Below, in pieces: positions 42,430-51,683 of a stretch of 64,000 nt of DNA. Origin of the DNA: CAMDPA01 sp964574325 (GTDB taxonomy: Bacteria > Pseudomonadota > Alphaproteobacteria > Rhizobiales > Hyphomicrobiaceae); contig CAZNMY010000001.1 of assembly GCA_964574325.1 (NCBI GenBank), forward strand, positions 124,001-188,000. Reading direction: 5' to 3'. The notes beneath the pieces were generated by a model, which was given only the letters and a program-made list of their open reading frames with translations, searched no databases and had not been told where the DNA came from. Both the position numbers and the translations under genes were made by a program. Numbering within the stretch: the first letter of the stretch is position 1; each line of letters opens with the position of its first letter.

Positions 42430-44655
42430 TCAATCGAGCGTCGATTTGCAGTAGGCCACGAGCCGGTTCAGCTCCTCCACCAACTCGTGAGCGGCGCGAT
42501 GACGGGCGACGGCCTGGGCAAGGTAGGCTTCGGTCTGCGGGTCGCTCGCATAAGGCTGGCCGCTCGCCTGCTGCTGCAGTAATCGGTCATAGTCGGCGAC
42601 GACCTGCGCCTTTCGGGCCTGGATGGCGGTGAGCATGCCGGTGGAGACCGCATGCGCCTGCTGCAAGGTGGCAGAGACTCGCCCGCTCAGCTCGTGGTGG
42701 GCCTTGCGTGCGAGTTCCTCGGTCGCCGGCAGGAAGTCGTCCAGGATCAGTTGTTTCAACTGGGCGGCGCGGGTGGCCGGGTCGGGGCGGGCGGCAAACC
42801 ACATCCGCCACCAGGGCACATCGAGATCGAGGACGGCCGTTTCCGACAGCGGGGCTACGGACGGATAAGTATGGACCCGCTGGCCGTAGTCGGCGCGGAT
42901 CTGGATGCCGGAGCCGGGAACGATCGCATCGACGATGGTGCGGAGCTGGGGATAGAGCACGTGCTCGATCTCGATGATCCGGCTTTCGGTCGCCTGGTAG
43001 GATTCGACGAAGTGTCGCTCGAGGTGGCCGCGGAGGTGGGCCAGGTCGGCGGACCATTCGCCATTGTGCTCACGGCGTCTGATCGCGACCATCATGCGTG
43101 AGCATTCGTCGGCGGCGGCGCGTTCCACGATATCCACGAGATCGCGGCGCAGCTTGGTGATGTCGGTCGAAAGGATGTCGGAGAGCTGGCGCTCGATGAG
43201 GGCGAAGGATTGCTGGATCTGGGCGATCGGCGCGTCGAGGTTGGCGAGTGCGGCGCGCTCCTGCCGAATGCGATCGGACGCGGCGCGGGTCTCTGCCTTC
43301 CGGCTCTGGGCGAGGCCATGTGCCGATTGCACGTCGACTTTGGCGGAGGCTTCCGTGGACCGGGCGAGCTCGAGGAAACACGCGGCGAGCTGACGCAAAA
43401 CGACCGCTGCGGCACCTTTCGCCATCATCGAGCCCATGGTGGCGCCGACTGCGGGCAGGCCCGAGGCCGTGTGCAGGGCGCGCGCCATCCTGGTGCGGTA
43501 TTCGGAAGACATCAGACCGGCGGGAGACTCCGGCGGGGATGGCAGGCCGCATTCCTTGAGGTAGGCGAGCGAACTCGGCGGCAGCATCCGGGTGACATCG
43601 CGTCCCGAAGCGACGAGGCTCATGCCGCCCCACCACGCGCTGCCCGCGATGACCTCGATGTCGAGGGCGGGGAATTCCTTGTCGAGCCGGGTCTTGACGC
43701 CGGCTCGGATGGCGGCTGCCTCGGTCAGCGGATTGCGAAGCTGATCGATGCGGTTGATGAATACGATGATGCGATCCTTGTGGAGACCATTGAGGATGCG
43801 CAGCAGCGAAATGTCGGTCGCGGACAGCGGCTGCAAGGCCGAGATCACGAAAAGGAAGACGTCCGCGTTCTCGAGGCTGCGACGCGTGATCTCGTCACGC
43901 ACGAGGAAGGGATCGTTGGTGCCGGGCGTATCGACCAGCGTTACGGGAAAGGCGAATGGACCACCAGACAAGTAGAGATCGGCGGAGCGCGTCACGTCGG
44001 AATAGTTCTGCTGGGCGCTTTGAGGTTCGTTCGCGAAATTCGAGCCGGCGCTGACGTAGGCGTCGAGCACCTCGGGCGTGATCGTCTCGAAGCGGTGGGC
44101 GTCGCCCAGAAGCTGATCGAGCTTCGGGCCGAGGCGCTTCTCGACGCGCTGCCGCATCATTTCGAGCTGGGCGCGCAGCAACTCGGGCTCGAAACCGGGT
44201 ACGAGCCGCTCGGTCAGTTCGCGCAGGCGGCCGCCGCCATCGGCGAGGCGGTGCCATTCCTCGCGCGTGAACATCTGGAACACGGCCGCGTGCTGTGGCG
44301 GCGGGCGGTCGTTGCGGAAGTGCAGCGAGGTGACCACGGCCGTCCACGGATTGACGTCGGTCGGCAAGAACTCGGGGCGCTGGGTGAGGGCGTTGAGGAA
44401 GCTGCTCTTGCCGGCCTTGATCTGGCCGACGGCTGCGACCCGGCAGGTTTGCTCCTGCAATACGCGGCGGGCGCGGGCCACGAGGGGGACGGCGTGGGAA
44501 TCGAGGAGCGGCTCGAGGCGTGCGGCAAGAGCGGACAGGCGCAAGCGAATCTCTTCGAGGGGCGTGCCGATCTGCCCCTGGTTGCGCACGGTCTCCGGTG
44601 CGACGGACAGCCGGAGACTAGGTCCCGGCGGTAGTGGTTTCTCCTCAAATCCCAT
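42430..44655 (-). CDS. large dynamin-like GTPase
   Basis: 741 residues from ATG 44655; the frame runs open to a TTG at 44736, and no start has a clear ribosome site. G1 is GQIKAGKSSFLNAL (residues 77-90), G3 is DTPGTND and G4 is FINRIDQL (NRID, a variant of NKxD). After the GTPase domain come hydrophobic Gly/Ala-rich segments (GATMGSMMAKGAAAVVL) that could be membrane paddles, then long helices with heptad character around residues 460-560. This is the layout of bacterial dynamin-like membrane-remodelling proteins. A smaller partner gene lies immediately downstream. Confidence 0.8.
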   Translation of the reverse strand: MGFEEKPLPPGPSLRLSVAPETVRNQGQIGTPLEEIRLRLSALAARLEPLLDSHAVPLVARARRVLQEQTCRVAAVGQIKAGKSSFLNALTQRPEFLPTDVNPWTAVVTSLHFRNDRPPPQHAAVFQMFTREEWHRLADGGGRLRELTERLVPGFEPELLRAQLEMMRQRVEKRLGPKLDQLLGDAHRFETITPEVLDAYVSAGSNFANEPQSAQQNYSDVTRSADLYLSGGPFAFPVTLVDTPGTNDPFLVRDEITRRSLENADVFLFVISALQPLSATDISLLRILNGLHKDRIIVFINRIDQLRNPLTEAAAIRAGVKTRLDKEFPALDIEVIAGSAWWGGMSLVASGRDVTRMLPPSSLAYLKECGLPSPPESPAGLMSSEYRTRMARALHTASGLPAVGATMGSMMAKGAAAVVLRQLAACFLELARSTEASAKVDVQSAHGLAQSRKAETRAASDRIRQERAALANLDAPIAQIQQSFALIERQLSDILSTDITKLRRDLVDIVERAAADECSRMMVAIRRREHNGEWSADLAHLRGHLERHFVESYQATESRIIEIEHVLYPQLRTIVDAIVPGSGIQIRADYGQRVHTYPSVAPLSETAVLDLDVPWWRMWFAARPDPATRAAQLKQLILDDFLPATEELARKAHHELSGRVSATLQQAHAVSTGMLTAIQARKAQVVADYDRLLQQQASGQPYASDPQTEAYLAQAVARHRAAHELVEELNRLVAYCKSTLD

Positions 44656-45367
44656 GTGCAGGAGGTCCGATACGCATACTGTCTCGACTTCGACTTCAAA
44701 GGGTTCGAGGCAAGCTCGTTGGTGGCAAGGCAACAAGTCAGCAAGGCAACACCGAAGGTCAGGGATCGGCGACCTGCACCGCTGCTATTGCAACGTTGCG
44801 TCTCGAGGTAAACATGCAGTTAAGCCGCAGCCGTCATCGGTCCGATGAAAGCCGACCTGCCGATCCCGATGCGATGTGGTCCGATCCGAACTATCCCCAA
44901 CCCTCCTCTTCGTCCGACTTCCTCCGAACCTGCCCCTCACTCAGTGTTCGGTCAGCCGCATTCCGCGTCAGGCCTGTAAAAGCCGGCACATCGAACGCCG
45001 ATCATCAATGGCTGACTGTTGCCGATTGCACGCCAATGATGCCGCCTGCCGCATCGAGAGAATGCACCGCCCCTGCTCCCCCTTCAATGTCGTTGTCGTC
45101 CAGATCGTTGCCGGCCTGCAACGCGACCAACTAGTGTGAAAATGATGGCAACAATTGGTGCAGCTTCGAGCAGGGTCGACGACGATGCGAGGACTGTACC
45201 TGGGGAATAGCGATCGGGCATCCGCCTTCGCCAGCAGGGCCGTGACGGCGATTGTCTGATGTCGGTGCCTGATGTCGGCGTTGTGGGAACGGCGGGATTG
45301 AGCCTATTGTGATGGGAAGAGCGGAGAAACATCCGCGATGGGGACGGGTGAAACGGCGGGAGGACGC
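44656..45367. other. 712-base intergenic region upstream of the tctC array
   Basis: No supported gene. Short open frames here have no ribosome sites, family match or coding-like composition. Towards its right end are two direct copies of TGATGTCGGYG (45257-45267 and 45270-45280) and a possible promoter TTGTGG-N18-TATTGT (45281-45310). Confidence 0.45.
45281..45310 (+). promoter_or_regulatory. possible sigma-70 promoter of the tctC array
   Basis: TTGTGG (45281-45286) and TATTGT (45305-45310), spaced 18 bases, lie 57 bases before the first tctC start. Two direct repeats of TGATGTCGGYG abut the -35 element and could bind a regulator. The match to consensus is only moderate. Confidence 0.25.
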
Positions 45368-46393
45368 ATGCCAATCCGACACACGCCTGTCAGGTCTTCC
45401 GGAAGCCGCGGTGCTCGCGGATCGGCGATGGGGGCCGTGGCCCTGATCGCCGCGTTTGCGATCTCCGATCGGGGGTGTGCGCAGCAGGGCGCGGCCGCCG
45501 TTTTTCCACGCCAGCCGATCAAGATCGTCGTCGGTTTTGCTGCCGGAGGGGGCAACGACCTGCAAGCCCGGCTGATGGCGCAGAAGCTGGGCGAACGCTT
45601 CGGCCAGCCCGTCATCGTGGAGAACAGGGCAGGAGCGGGCGGCAACATCGCAGCGGAGTTCGTCGCGCGGGCGGCACCGGACGGCTATACGCTGCTGGTC
45701 ACGCCGATGGCGACGATGCTGATCAATCCAGCGGTCTATTCGAAGCTGCCGTACGATCCGGTCGAGAGCTTCACGGCGATCGTGCAGCTTTCCTCGTTCG
45801 CTCTGTTCCAGGCGGTCGACACGACGCATCCGGCGAAGTCGGTCAAGGAACTCGTCACGTGGGCGAAGGCCAATCCGGGCAAGGCGAACTACGGCAGTCC
45901 GGCCTCGATCTTCCAGATGACGGCCGAGATGTTCAACACCCAGATGGGCACGCGCTTCGAGCACATACCGTTCAAGAGCAGCAACGAGGTGATCGGTGCG
46001 CTTCAGAACGGGCAGGCGACGATGGCGTTTCTCGATGCCGCGCCGCTGATGGGGCAGGTCAGGGCGAATCGGCTGCGGGTGTTGGCCACGACGGGGGCGA
46101 GACGCTGGAAAGACATGCCCGACGTGCCGACGATGGCGGAGGTCGGTGTCAAGAACGTCGAGGTCGAGGCGTTCAGCGCGATCATCGGCCCGAAGGGAAT
46201 GCCGACGGCGATCGTCAAGCGGCTCGAGAGCGAGGCCAACGCCGTGTTGCGGGAGAAGGACGTCGTCCAGCGTTTTCAGCAGATGGGGCTGGTCGTCGTC
46301 GGGGGAACTTCGGAGGCGTTCGCGGCGCATGTCGTACGAGAATTGCCGCGCTGGAAGAAAATCGCGAAGGACGCCAACATCAAGCTCGATTGA
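45368..46393 (+). CDS. TctC array member 1
   Basis: 341 residues; ATG 45368 has GGGAGG five bases upstream, favouring it over ATG 45338. The long signal region ends with an unusual ISDRGCAQQ. First ligand loop GFAAGGGND. The C-terminal-lobe loop reads FLDAAPLMGQ, between the D(F/Y)N form of members 2-3 and the IDP form of members 4-8. As the first gene it is nearest the candidate promoter. TctC proteins capture carboxylates in the periplasm and pass them to a TctAB membrane complex, which is not encoded here. Confidence 0.88.
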   Translation: MPIRHTPVRSSGSRGARGSAMGAVALIAAFAISDRGCAQQGAAAVFPRQPIKIVVGFAAGGGNDLQARLMAQKLGERFGQPVIVENRAGAGGNIAAEFVARAAPDGYTLLVTPMATMLINPAVYSKLPYDPVESFTAIVQLSSFALFQAVDTTHPAKSVKELVTWAKANPGKANYGSPASIFQMTAEMFNTQMGTRFEHIPFKSSNEVIGALQNGQATMAFLDAAPLMGQVRANRLRVLATTGARRWKDMPDVPTMAEVGVKNVEVEAFSAIIGPKGMPTAIVKRLESEANAVLREKDVVQRFQQMGLVVVGGTSEAFAAHVVRELPRWKKIAKDANIKLD

Positions 46394-46455
46394 AAAGTGA
46401 TCGCGGGCCGGTGAGCTGGCGAAGCCTCAGATCTGCAAGGGAGGATGCAACTGAA

Positions 46456-47424
46456 ATGATGTCCACATTCCGAGGACTGCTGGCAGTCATGGCGTTCACC
46501 GCGAGCGCGATTCCCGCAATGGCCCAGGCCGACTACCCGAAGCAACCGATCAAACTCATCGTGGGCCTCGCGCCGGGGGCGATCAACGATGTGCAGGCGC
46601 GCGTGGTCGCGCAGAAGCTCGCCGAGCGTCTCGGCCAGCCGGTCGTCGTCGAGAACCGCACCGGGGCCGGTGGGAATATCGCGGCGGAGTTCGTCGCGCG
46701 GGCGGCGCCGGACGGGTACACGCTGCTGACGGCGCCGACCGCGACATTGGTCATCAATCCTGCCGTCTATTCCAAGCTTCCCTATAATCCGCAGCGGGAC
46801 TTCGTGCCGATCACGCAACTCTCGACCTATCCGCTCTATCTGACGGTGAGCGCGGGCCTGCCGGTGGCGAACGTCAAAGAGCTGCTCGCGCACGCCAAGG
46901 CCAATCCCGACAAGGCGAACCTGGGCAGTCCCGCGACATTCTTCAATATGATGGTCGAGCTGCTGACCTTGAAGAGCGGTGTGAAGTTCGTCGTCATTCC
47001 GTTCAAAAGCACGCCGGAGACGATGACGGCCATTCTGACCGGGCAGACGATGATCGGCTTCCAGGATTTCAATACGGTCGGGCAGCAGATCAAAGCGGGC
47101 AAGGTGAAGGTGCTCGCCACGATGAGCGCCAAGCGATCCGCGGATCTGCCGGAGGTTCCGACGATCGCGGAAGCGGGCTATCCCGACGCGGCTGCCCAGC
47201 CGTTCACGGGGATCGTCGGGCCGCGCGCCATGCCGGCGGCAATCGTGAAGAAGCTCGATACGGAGATCAATGCGGTCCTGAAGCTGCCGGAGGTGGTTCA
47301 GCGGTGGAAGTCGCTGGGGCTCTATGCCGTCGACAGTAATTCGGAATCGTTCGGCCGGATGATCGATACGGAGATCGAGCGCTGGAAGGGAGTCGCGAAG
47401 GCGGCCAACATCAAGCTCGATTGA
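46456..47424 (+). CDS. TctC array member 2
   Basis: 322 residues with signal cleavage at AMAQ. The normally glycine-rich first ligand loop is GLAPGAIND, Ala-Ile replacing the second Gly and the following residue. The second lobe has GFQDFNTVGQ where most members have an IDPxPL turn. Both changes are shared in kind with member 3, so these two form a subgroup with a probably altered pocket. A GGGAGG sequence lies 11 bases upstream, and a second ATG directly follows the first. Gap to member 1 is 62 bases. Confidence 0.87.
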   Translation: MMSTFRGLLAVMAFTASAIPAMAQADYPKQPIKLIVGLAPGAINDVQARVVAQKLAERLGQPVVVENRTGAGGNIAAEFVARAAPDGYTLLTAPTATLVINPAVYSKLPYNPQRDFVPITQLSTYPLYLTVSAGLPVANVKELLAHAKANPDKANLGSPATFFNMMVELLTLKSGVKFVVIPFKSTPETMTAILTGQTMIGFQDFNTVGQQIKAGKVKVLATMSAKRSADLPEVPTIAEAGYPDAAAQPFTGIVGPRAMPAAIVKKLDTEINAVLKLPEVVQRWKSLGLYAVDSNSESFGRMIDTEIERWKGVAKAANIKLD

Positions 47425-47461
47425 AGCAGGCGACGGCGGTACGAGAAAGCGGGAGTATTCG

Positions 47462-48490
47462 ATGGGCAATCGTGGTGTGTCGAGGCCGATGGCTCGGATC
47501 GGTGCCGGTATGTTCGCGGTGCTGGCTGGTTGCCAGGCCTCGTTCGGGCAGGGGGCTTCCGTACAGCCGGGCGTCGAAGCGGGGTATCCCTCGCGGCCGG
47601 TGCGGGTCGTCGTCGGGTTTGCCGCAGGCGCGATCATCGATCTCACGGCGCGCTCGATCGTTCCAGGCTTGTCGAAGCGGCTGGGGCAGCCGGTGTTCGT
47701 CGAGAACAAGCCGGGTGCGGGGGCTCTGATCGCGGCGGAGCACGTGGCGAAGGCGGCACCGGACGGGTACACGCTGCTGGTCGCACCGACCTCGACGACG
47801 GCGGTCAATCCGGCGGTCTACAGCAAGCTCAGCTACGACCCGGTGCGTGACTATGCGCCGGTCTCGCTGCTCGGCAACATGGTGCTCTATCTCACCGTGA
47901 ACGCGACGCTGCAGCACGAGGGCAAACCGGTCGCCACGATGGCGCAACTCATCGCGCATGCGAAGGCCAATCCCAACAAGGCCAACTACGGTGCGATGGC
48001 GACCGGGTTCGAGATGATCACGGCGGTGTTGTCGACACGAACCGGAGCGAAGTTCGTGACGATCCCGTTCAAGAGCACGGCGGAGACGATGGCGTCGCTG
48101 CTCAACGGGCAGATCATGATCGCTTATCAGGACTACAACTCCCTCGCCTCACAACTGAAAGCCGGGAAGGTGCGTGCGATCGCCACCACAGGCAGCAAGC
48201 GATCGTCCGAGCTTCCCGATATTCCGACGTTGGGCGAACTCGGGCATCCCGATCTCTTCATCGATGCCATCACGGGCATCGTCGTGCCCAAGGCCACGCC
48301 GGCTGCCATCGTCGCCAAGCTCGAGACGGCGCTGATGGCGACCATGAAGGATGCCGATGTCGTCGAGCGGTGGAGGGTGCTCGGACAATCGCCGATCGGA
48401 AGCACCACGCAGGAATACACTGCGATCATCGCGAGCGAGGCGGCGCGCTGGAAGGCGCTCGCCAAGGCGACCAACACGAAACTCGATTGA
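47462..48490 (+). CDS. TctC array member 3, possible lipoprotein
   Basis: 342 residues. The signal sequence contains LAGC at residues 21-24, a valid lipobox, so unlike its neighbours this one may be lipid-anchored at Cys24. The first ligand loop is GFAAGAIID, lacking the Asn-Asp pair of the others, and the second-lobe loop is AYQDYNSLAS. GGGAG lies seven bases before the ATG. It is separated from member 2 by 37 bases and is its closest relative by these loop features. Confidence 0.87.
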   Translation: MGNRGVSRPMARIGAGMFAVLAGCQASFGQGASVQPGVEAGYPSRPVRVVVGFAAGAIIDLTARSIVPGLSKRLGQPVFVENKPGAGALIAAEHVAKAAPDGYTLLVAPTSTTAVNPAVYSKLSYDPVRDYAPVSLLGNMVLYLTVNATLQHEGKPVATMAQLIAHAKANPNKANYGAMATGFEMITAVLSTRTGAKFVTIPFKSTAETMASLLNGQIMIAYQDYNSLASQLKAGKVRAIATTGSKRSSELPDIPTLGELGHPDLFIDAITGIVVPKATPAAIVAKLETALMATMKDADVVERWRVLGQSPIGSTTQEYTAIIASEAARWKALAKATNTKLD

Positions 48491-48545
48491 AGCATCGGGA
48501 CAAACGGGACGGCGGACGCGGCAACTCAACCGACAGGGTGGATTC

Positions 48546-49544
48546 ATGGCGAGCGTGATGGGACTCATCCGCCGTTTGGCGATTGGCGGAATGGCTGCAT
48601 TTTCTGTTGCTGTCGCACCGTTCGCCGCGGTTACGGCGTCGGCGCAGGGGCAGGAATGGCCCAAGCAGCAGCCGATCAAGATCCTGGTCGGTTTCGCTGC
48701 CGGCGGCGGCAACGACGTGTTCGCGCGGCTCGTCGCCCAGAAGCTGACGGCCAAGCTCGGGCAGACAGTCGTCGTCGAGAACCGCACAGGGGCCGGCAGC
48801 ATCATCGCGTTCGATGCCGCGGCACGGGCGGCTCCCGACGGCTACACGTTGCTGATCGCTCCGTTCGGAGCAACGATCGTCAACCCTGCCGTCTATGCCA
48901 AGCTGCCCTACGATCCCGCGCAGTTGCTGCCGCTGTCGATCGTCGCGTCGTTTCCGTTCGTGCTGGTCGTCCGGTCGGATGCGGGAATCAACAGCATCGC
49001 TGATCTCGTGGCAGCCGCGAAGGCGCAACCGGACAAGGCGAACTACGGCATCCCGTCGGTGACGTTCCAACTGCTCGGTGAGCAGGTGAAGCAACGAACA
49101 GGCGCGCCGTTCGAGCATATTCCATTCCGCGGCACGAACGAGGTGCTGGCTGCGATGCTGAGCGGACAACTGATGATGTCGTTCGTCGATCCGGGGCCGC
49201 TGCTCGGGCATCTGAAGGGCGGTCGCGTGAAGGCGCTGGCGCATTCCGGCTCGGCGCGGTTCCCCTTGCTGCCCGATGTGCCGACGATGGAGGAAGTCGG
49301 GCTCAAGGGCGTCTCGATGGACAGCTTCATGGGCTTCATGGCGCAGCGTTCGCTTCCCCCGTCGATCGCCAAGAGGCTCGAGGCGGAATTCGGCGCGATG
49401 GCGAAGGACAAGGAATTCTCGGCGAAGATCCTGCACCATGGGTTGGTGCCGGTGGGCTCGACGTCGAAGGAATTCGCCGACCGCATCGCGCGGGAGGTGC
49501 CGCTGTGGAAAGACGTGGCGGCGCGAGCGAAGATCAAGCTGTAG
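48546..49544 (+). CDS. TctC array member 4
   Basis: 332 residues, signal cleavage at TASAQ. First loop GFAAGGGND; second-lobe loop FVDPGPLLGHLKGGR, shared in form with member 6 (FIDPGPLMGPLKAGR). It has IPFRGTNEV instead of the IPFKS(S/T) seen in most members. The family start at ATG 48546 has AGGGTGG five bases upstream; the frame continues open upstream only because it overlaps member 3 out of frame. Confidence 0.88.
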   Translation: MASVMGLIRRLAIGGMAAFSVAVAPFAAVTASAQGQEWPKQQPIKILVGFAAGGGNDVFARLVAQKLTAKLGQTVVVENRTGAGSIIAFDAAARAAPDGYTLLIAPFGATIVNPAVYAKLPYDPAQLLPLSIVASFPFVLVVRSDAGINSIADLVAAAKAQPDKANYGIPSVTFQLLGEQVKQRTGAPFEHIPFRGTNEVLAAMLSGQLMMSFVDPGPLLGHLKGGRVKALAHSGSARFPLLPDVPTMEEVGLKGVSMDSFMGFMAQRSLPPSIAKRLEAEFGAMAKDKEFSAKILHHGLVPVGSTSKEFADRIAREVPLWKDVAARAKIKL

Positions 49545-49566
49545 CAGATCGAGGGATCAGGACATC

Positions 49567-50571
49567 ATGAAGTCGTATCGTACGTGGTTCATCGCCGAGT
49601 TCAGCCTCGGACTGTTCATCGCGGCAGCCGCTGCTGCAACCGCTACGGGGGCTGCTGCGCAGGGGGATGCCGCTGCTGGATGGCCGAAGCAACCGATCAA
49701 GATTCTGGTCGGTTTCGGCGCGGGCGGCAGCAACGACATCATCGCACGGCTCGTCGGGCAGAAGCTGGCTGAGCGCCTGGGGCAGCCGGTGGTGATCGAG
49801 AACCGGGTCGGCGGCAACGGCAACATCGCAGCCGAGGCCGTAGCGCGGGCGACGCCGGACGGTTACACGCTGGGTTCCGCGCCGACCAGCATCATGATCC
49901 ACAACGCGGTGCTGTTCTCGAAGCTGCCCTATGATCCGATCAAGAGCTTCGCGCCGGTCGCGATCGTGGCGACCTATCCGATGTATCTTTCGGTCGGTGC
50001 GGGGCTGCCGGTCAAATCGGTGGCGGAGTTGCTCGCCTACGCCAAGGCCAATCCGGCCAAAGCGAACTACGGCGGCACGACGGGCGTCTTCCAGCTGGTG
50101 AGTGAGCTGTTCAAACAGAAGTCCGCCACGAACTTCGAGTACATCCCCTACAAGAGTTCGGCCGAGATGGTGACGGCACTTATGACGGGGCAGACGATGA
50201 TGTCGTTCATCGATCCCGCGCCGCTGATGCCGCAGGTGCGGGCCGGAAAGGTGCGCGTCATCGGGGTGACGGCGGCCAAACGTTCGCCGGATACGCCGGA
50301 TGCGCCGACAATGGAGCAGGCCGGGTTCCCGGGGATGGAGACGGAAGCGTTTTCGGCGATCGTCGCGCCGGCCGGCACGCCGTCGGCCATCGTCAAGAAG
50401 CTCAATGCCGCGCTCGGTGAGATCGTCAGGCTGCCCGACGTCGCGGAGCGGTTCAAACAACTGGCGGCCAACCCGCACGTCGGCACGCCGGAGGCCTTCG
50501 CGGCGCTCGTCGCCCGTGAAATTCCGCGGTGGAAGGCGGTCGCCGAAAAGGCCAATATCAAGCCTCAGTGA
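49567..50571 (+). CDS. TctC array member 5
   Basis: 334 residues. Signal ends at GAAAQ, and the mature start QGDAAAGWPKQPIK is almost identical to those of members 7 and 8. First loop GFGAGGSND; second-lobe loop FIDPAPLMPQ. The N-terminal lobe carries TPDGYTLGSAPTSIMIHNAV, where the usual VxxP-NPAV turn is changed to IHNAV, so ligand contacts may differ. The gap to member 4 is only 22 bases, the shortest in the array. Confidence 0.88.
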   Translation: MKSYRTWFIAEFSLGLFIAAAAAATATGAAAQGDAAAGWPKQPIKILVGFGAGGSNDIIARLVGQKLAERLGQPVVIENRVGGNGNIAAEAVARATPDGYTLGSAPTSIMIHNAVLFSKLPYDPIKSFAPVAIVATYPMYLSVGAGLPVKSVAELLAYAKANPAKANYGGTTGVFQLVSELFKQKSATNFEYIPYKSSAEMVTALMTGQTMMSFIDPAPLMPQVRAGKVRVIGVTAAKRSPDTPDAPTMEQAGFPGMETEAFSAIVAPAGTPSAIVKKLNAALGEIVRLPDVAERFKQLAANPHVGTPEAFAALVAREIPRWKAVAEKANIKPQ

Positions 50572-50602
50572 CGCTAGGCCCTACGGTGGAGAGTTCAAAG
50601 CG

Positions 50603-51580
50603 ATGAAAGCTGCAAACGTATGGGGTGTAGCCGCCGTATCCGCAGCGACATGGTTTGGCGCGGCACAAGTGGCGATGGCGCAAGCCGATTATCCGCGCGC
50701 GCCGGTGAAGCTGCTCGTCGGCTTCGCGGCCGGCGGCGGCAACGACCTGCTGGCGCGGCTCGTCGCGCAGAAGCTGTCGGAAAAGTTCCCTCATCCCGTC
50801 GTCGTCGAGAACCGGCCGGGCGCGGGCGGCATGATCGCGCTGGGGGCGATCGCGCGGGCCGCGCCGGACGGACTTTTGCTGGCGTTGGCACCTTACGGAA
50901 CTCTCGTCATCAATCCTGCCGTGTTCTCGAAGGCGACTTATGATCCGCTCTCTTCTTTCTCCTACGTTTCCATCGTGGCGACCTATCCGTTCATTCTGAC
51001 GGTGGCTGGCGACAATCCGGCGAAGAGCCTGGCGGAACTCGTTGCGGCGGCGAAAGCGACACCCACCAAGGCGAACTATGGATCGTCGGCACCGGTGATG
51101 CTGCTGATGACCGAGCAGTTCAAGGCGAAGACGGGGGCGCCGTTCGAGCACATCCCCATCAAGAGCACGGCCGAGGCGATCCGGGGTCTTCTCGACGGAC
51201 AACTGACGATGGCGTTCATCGATCCGGGGCCGTTGATGGGGCCCCTCAAAGCGGGGCGTGTCAGAGCCTTGGCGAGCAGCGGTTCGAAACGGTTTCCGGA
51301 GCTTCCGGATGTGCCGACGATGGCGGAGGCCGGCGTGCCGGGCGTCGAAGTGGACGGCTTCATGGGAGTGGTCGGTCCCAAGGAGATGCCGGTGGCAGTG
51401 GTCGCCCGGCTCGAGAGTGAGCTCGTCGCGATGACGAAGGCGCCGGACTTCCAGGAGCGTCTGAAAGCCCAGGGCCTGATGCCGGTGGGTTCGACGGGCA
51501 AGGACTACAGGGCGGTGGTGGAGCGTGATCTTCCGATCTGGAAAGGCGTCGCCAAGGCCGCCAACATAAAGCTGGACTGA
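50603..51580 (+). CDS. TctC array member 6
   Basis: 325 residues with signal cleavage at AMAQ. First loop GFAAGGGND. It lacks the tyrosine of the otherwise invariant PDGYTLL segment, reading PDGLLLALAPYG, and has IPIKSTAEAI rather than IPFKS. Second-lobe loop FIDPGPLMGPLKAGR groups it with member 4. A GGAGAG sequence lies before ATG 50603. Confidence 0.88.
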   Translation: MKAANVWGVAAVSAATWFGAAQVAMAQADYPRAPVKLLVGFAAGGGNDLLARLVAQKLSEKFPHPVVVENRPGAGGMIALGAIARAAPDGLLLALAPYGTLVINPAVFSKATYDPLSSFSYVSIVATYPFILTVAGDNPAKSLAELVAAAKATPTKANYGSSAPVMLLMTEQFKAKTGAPFEHIPIKSTAEAIRGLLDGQLTMAFIDPGPLMGPLKAGRVRALASSGSKRFPELPDVPTMAEAGVPGVEVDGFMGVVGPKEMPVAVVARLESELVAMTKAPDFQERLKAQGLMPVGSTGKDYRAVVERDLPIWKGVAKAANIKLD

Positions 51581-51683
51581 ATTGCCGATACGTTCAAACT
51601 CGAATGTGAAGATGTGGAAGCAATCGCTGGTCGGCCGGTGTCGTCAGGCTCCGGATGCTTCCGGCTCAAGGGAGACGAACGCG

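Noticed and set aside
43210..44634. 474-codon plus-strand frame
   Set aside because: Antisense to the large dynamin-like gene, with Arg/Gly/Asp-biased low-similarity sequence.
44634..45139. possible small genes between the dynamin genes and the tctC array
   Set aside because: Several overlapping short frames in different phases, none with a ribosome site, signal peptide or recognisable domain.
46276..47808. 510-codon open frame on the minus strand across the tctC array
   Set aside because: It is antisense to array members 2 and 3, starts and ends at arbitrary points in them, has no ribosome site and matches no family; high-GC codon bias produces such shadow frames. Similar long antisense frames at 51666-53039 and 52774-54078 were dropped for the same reason.
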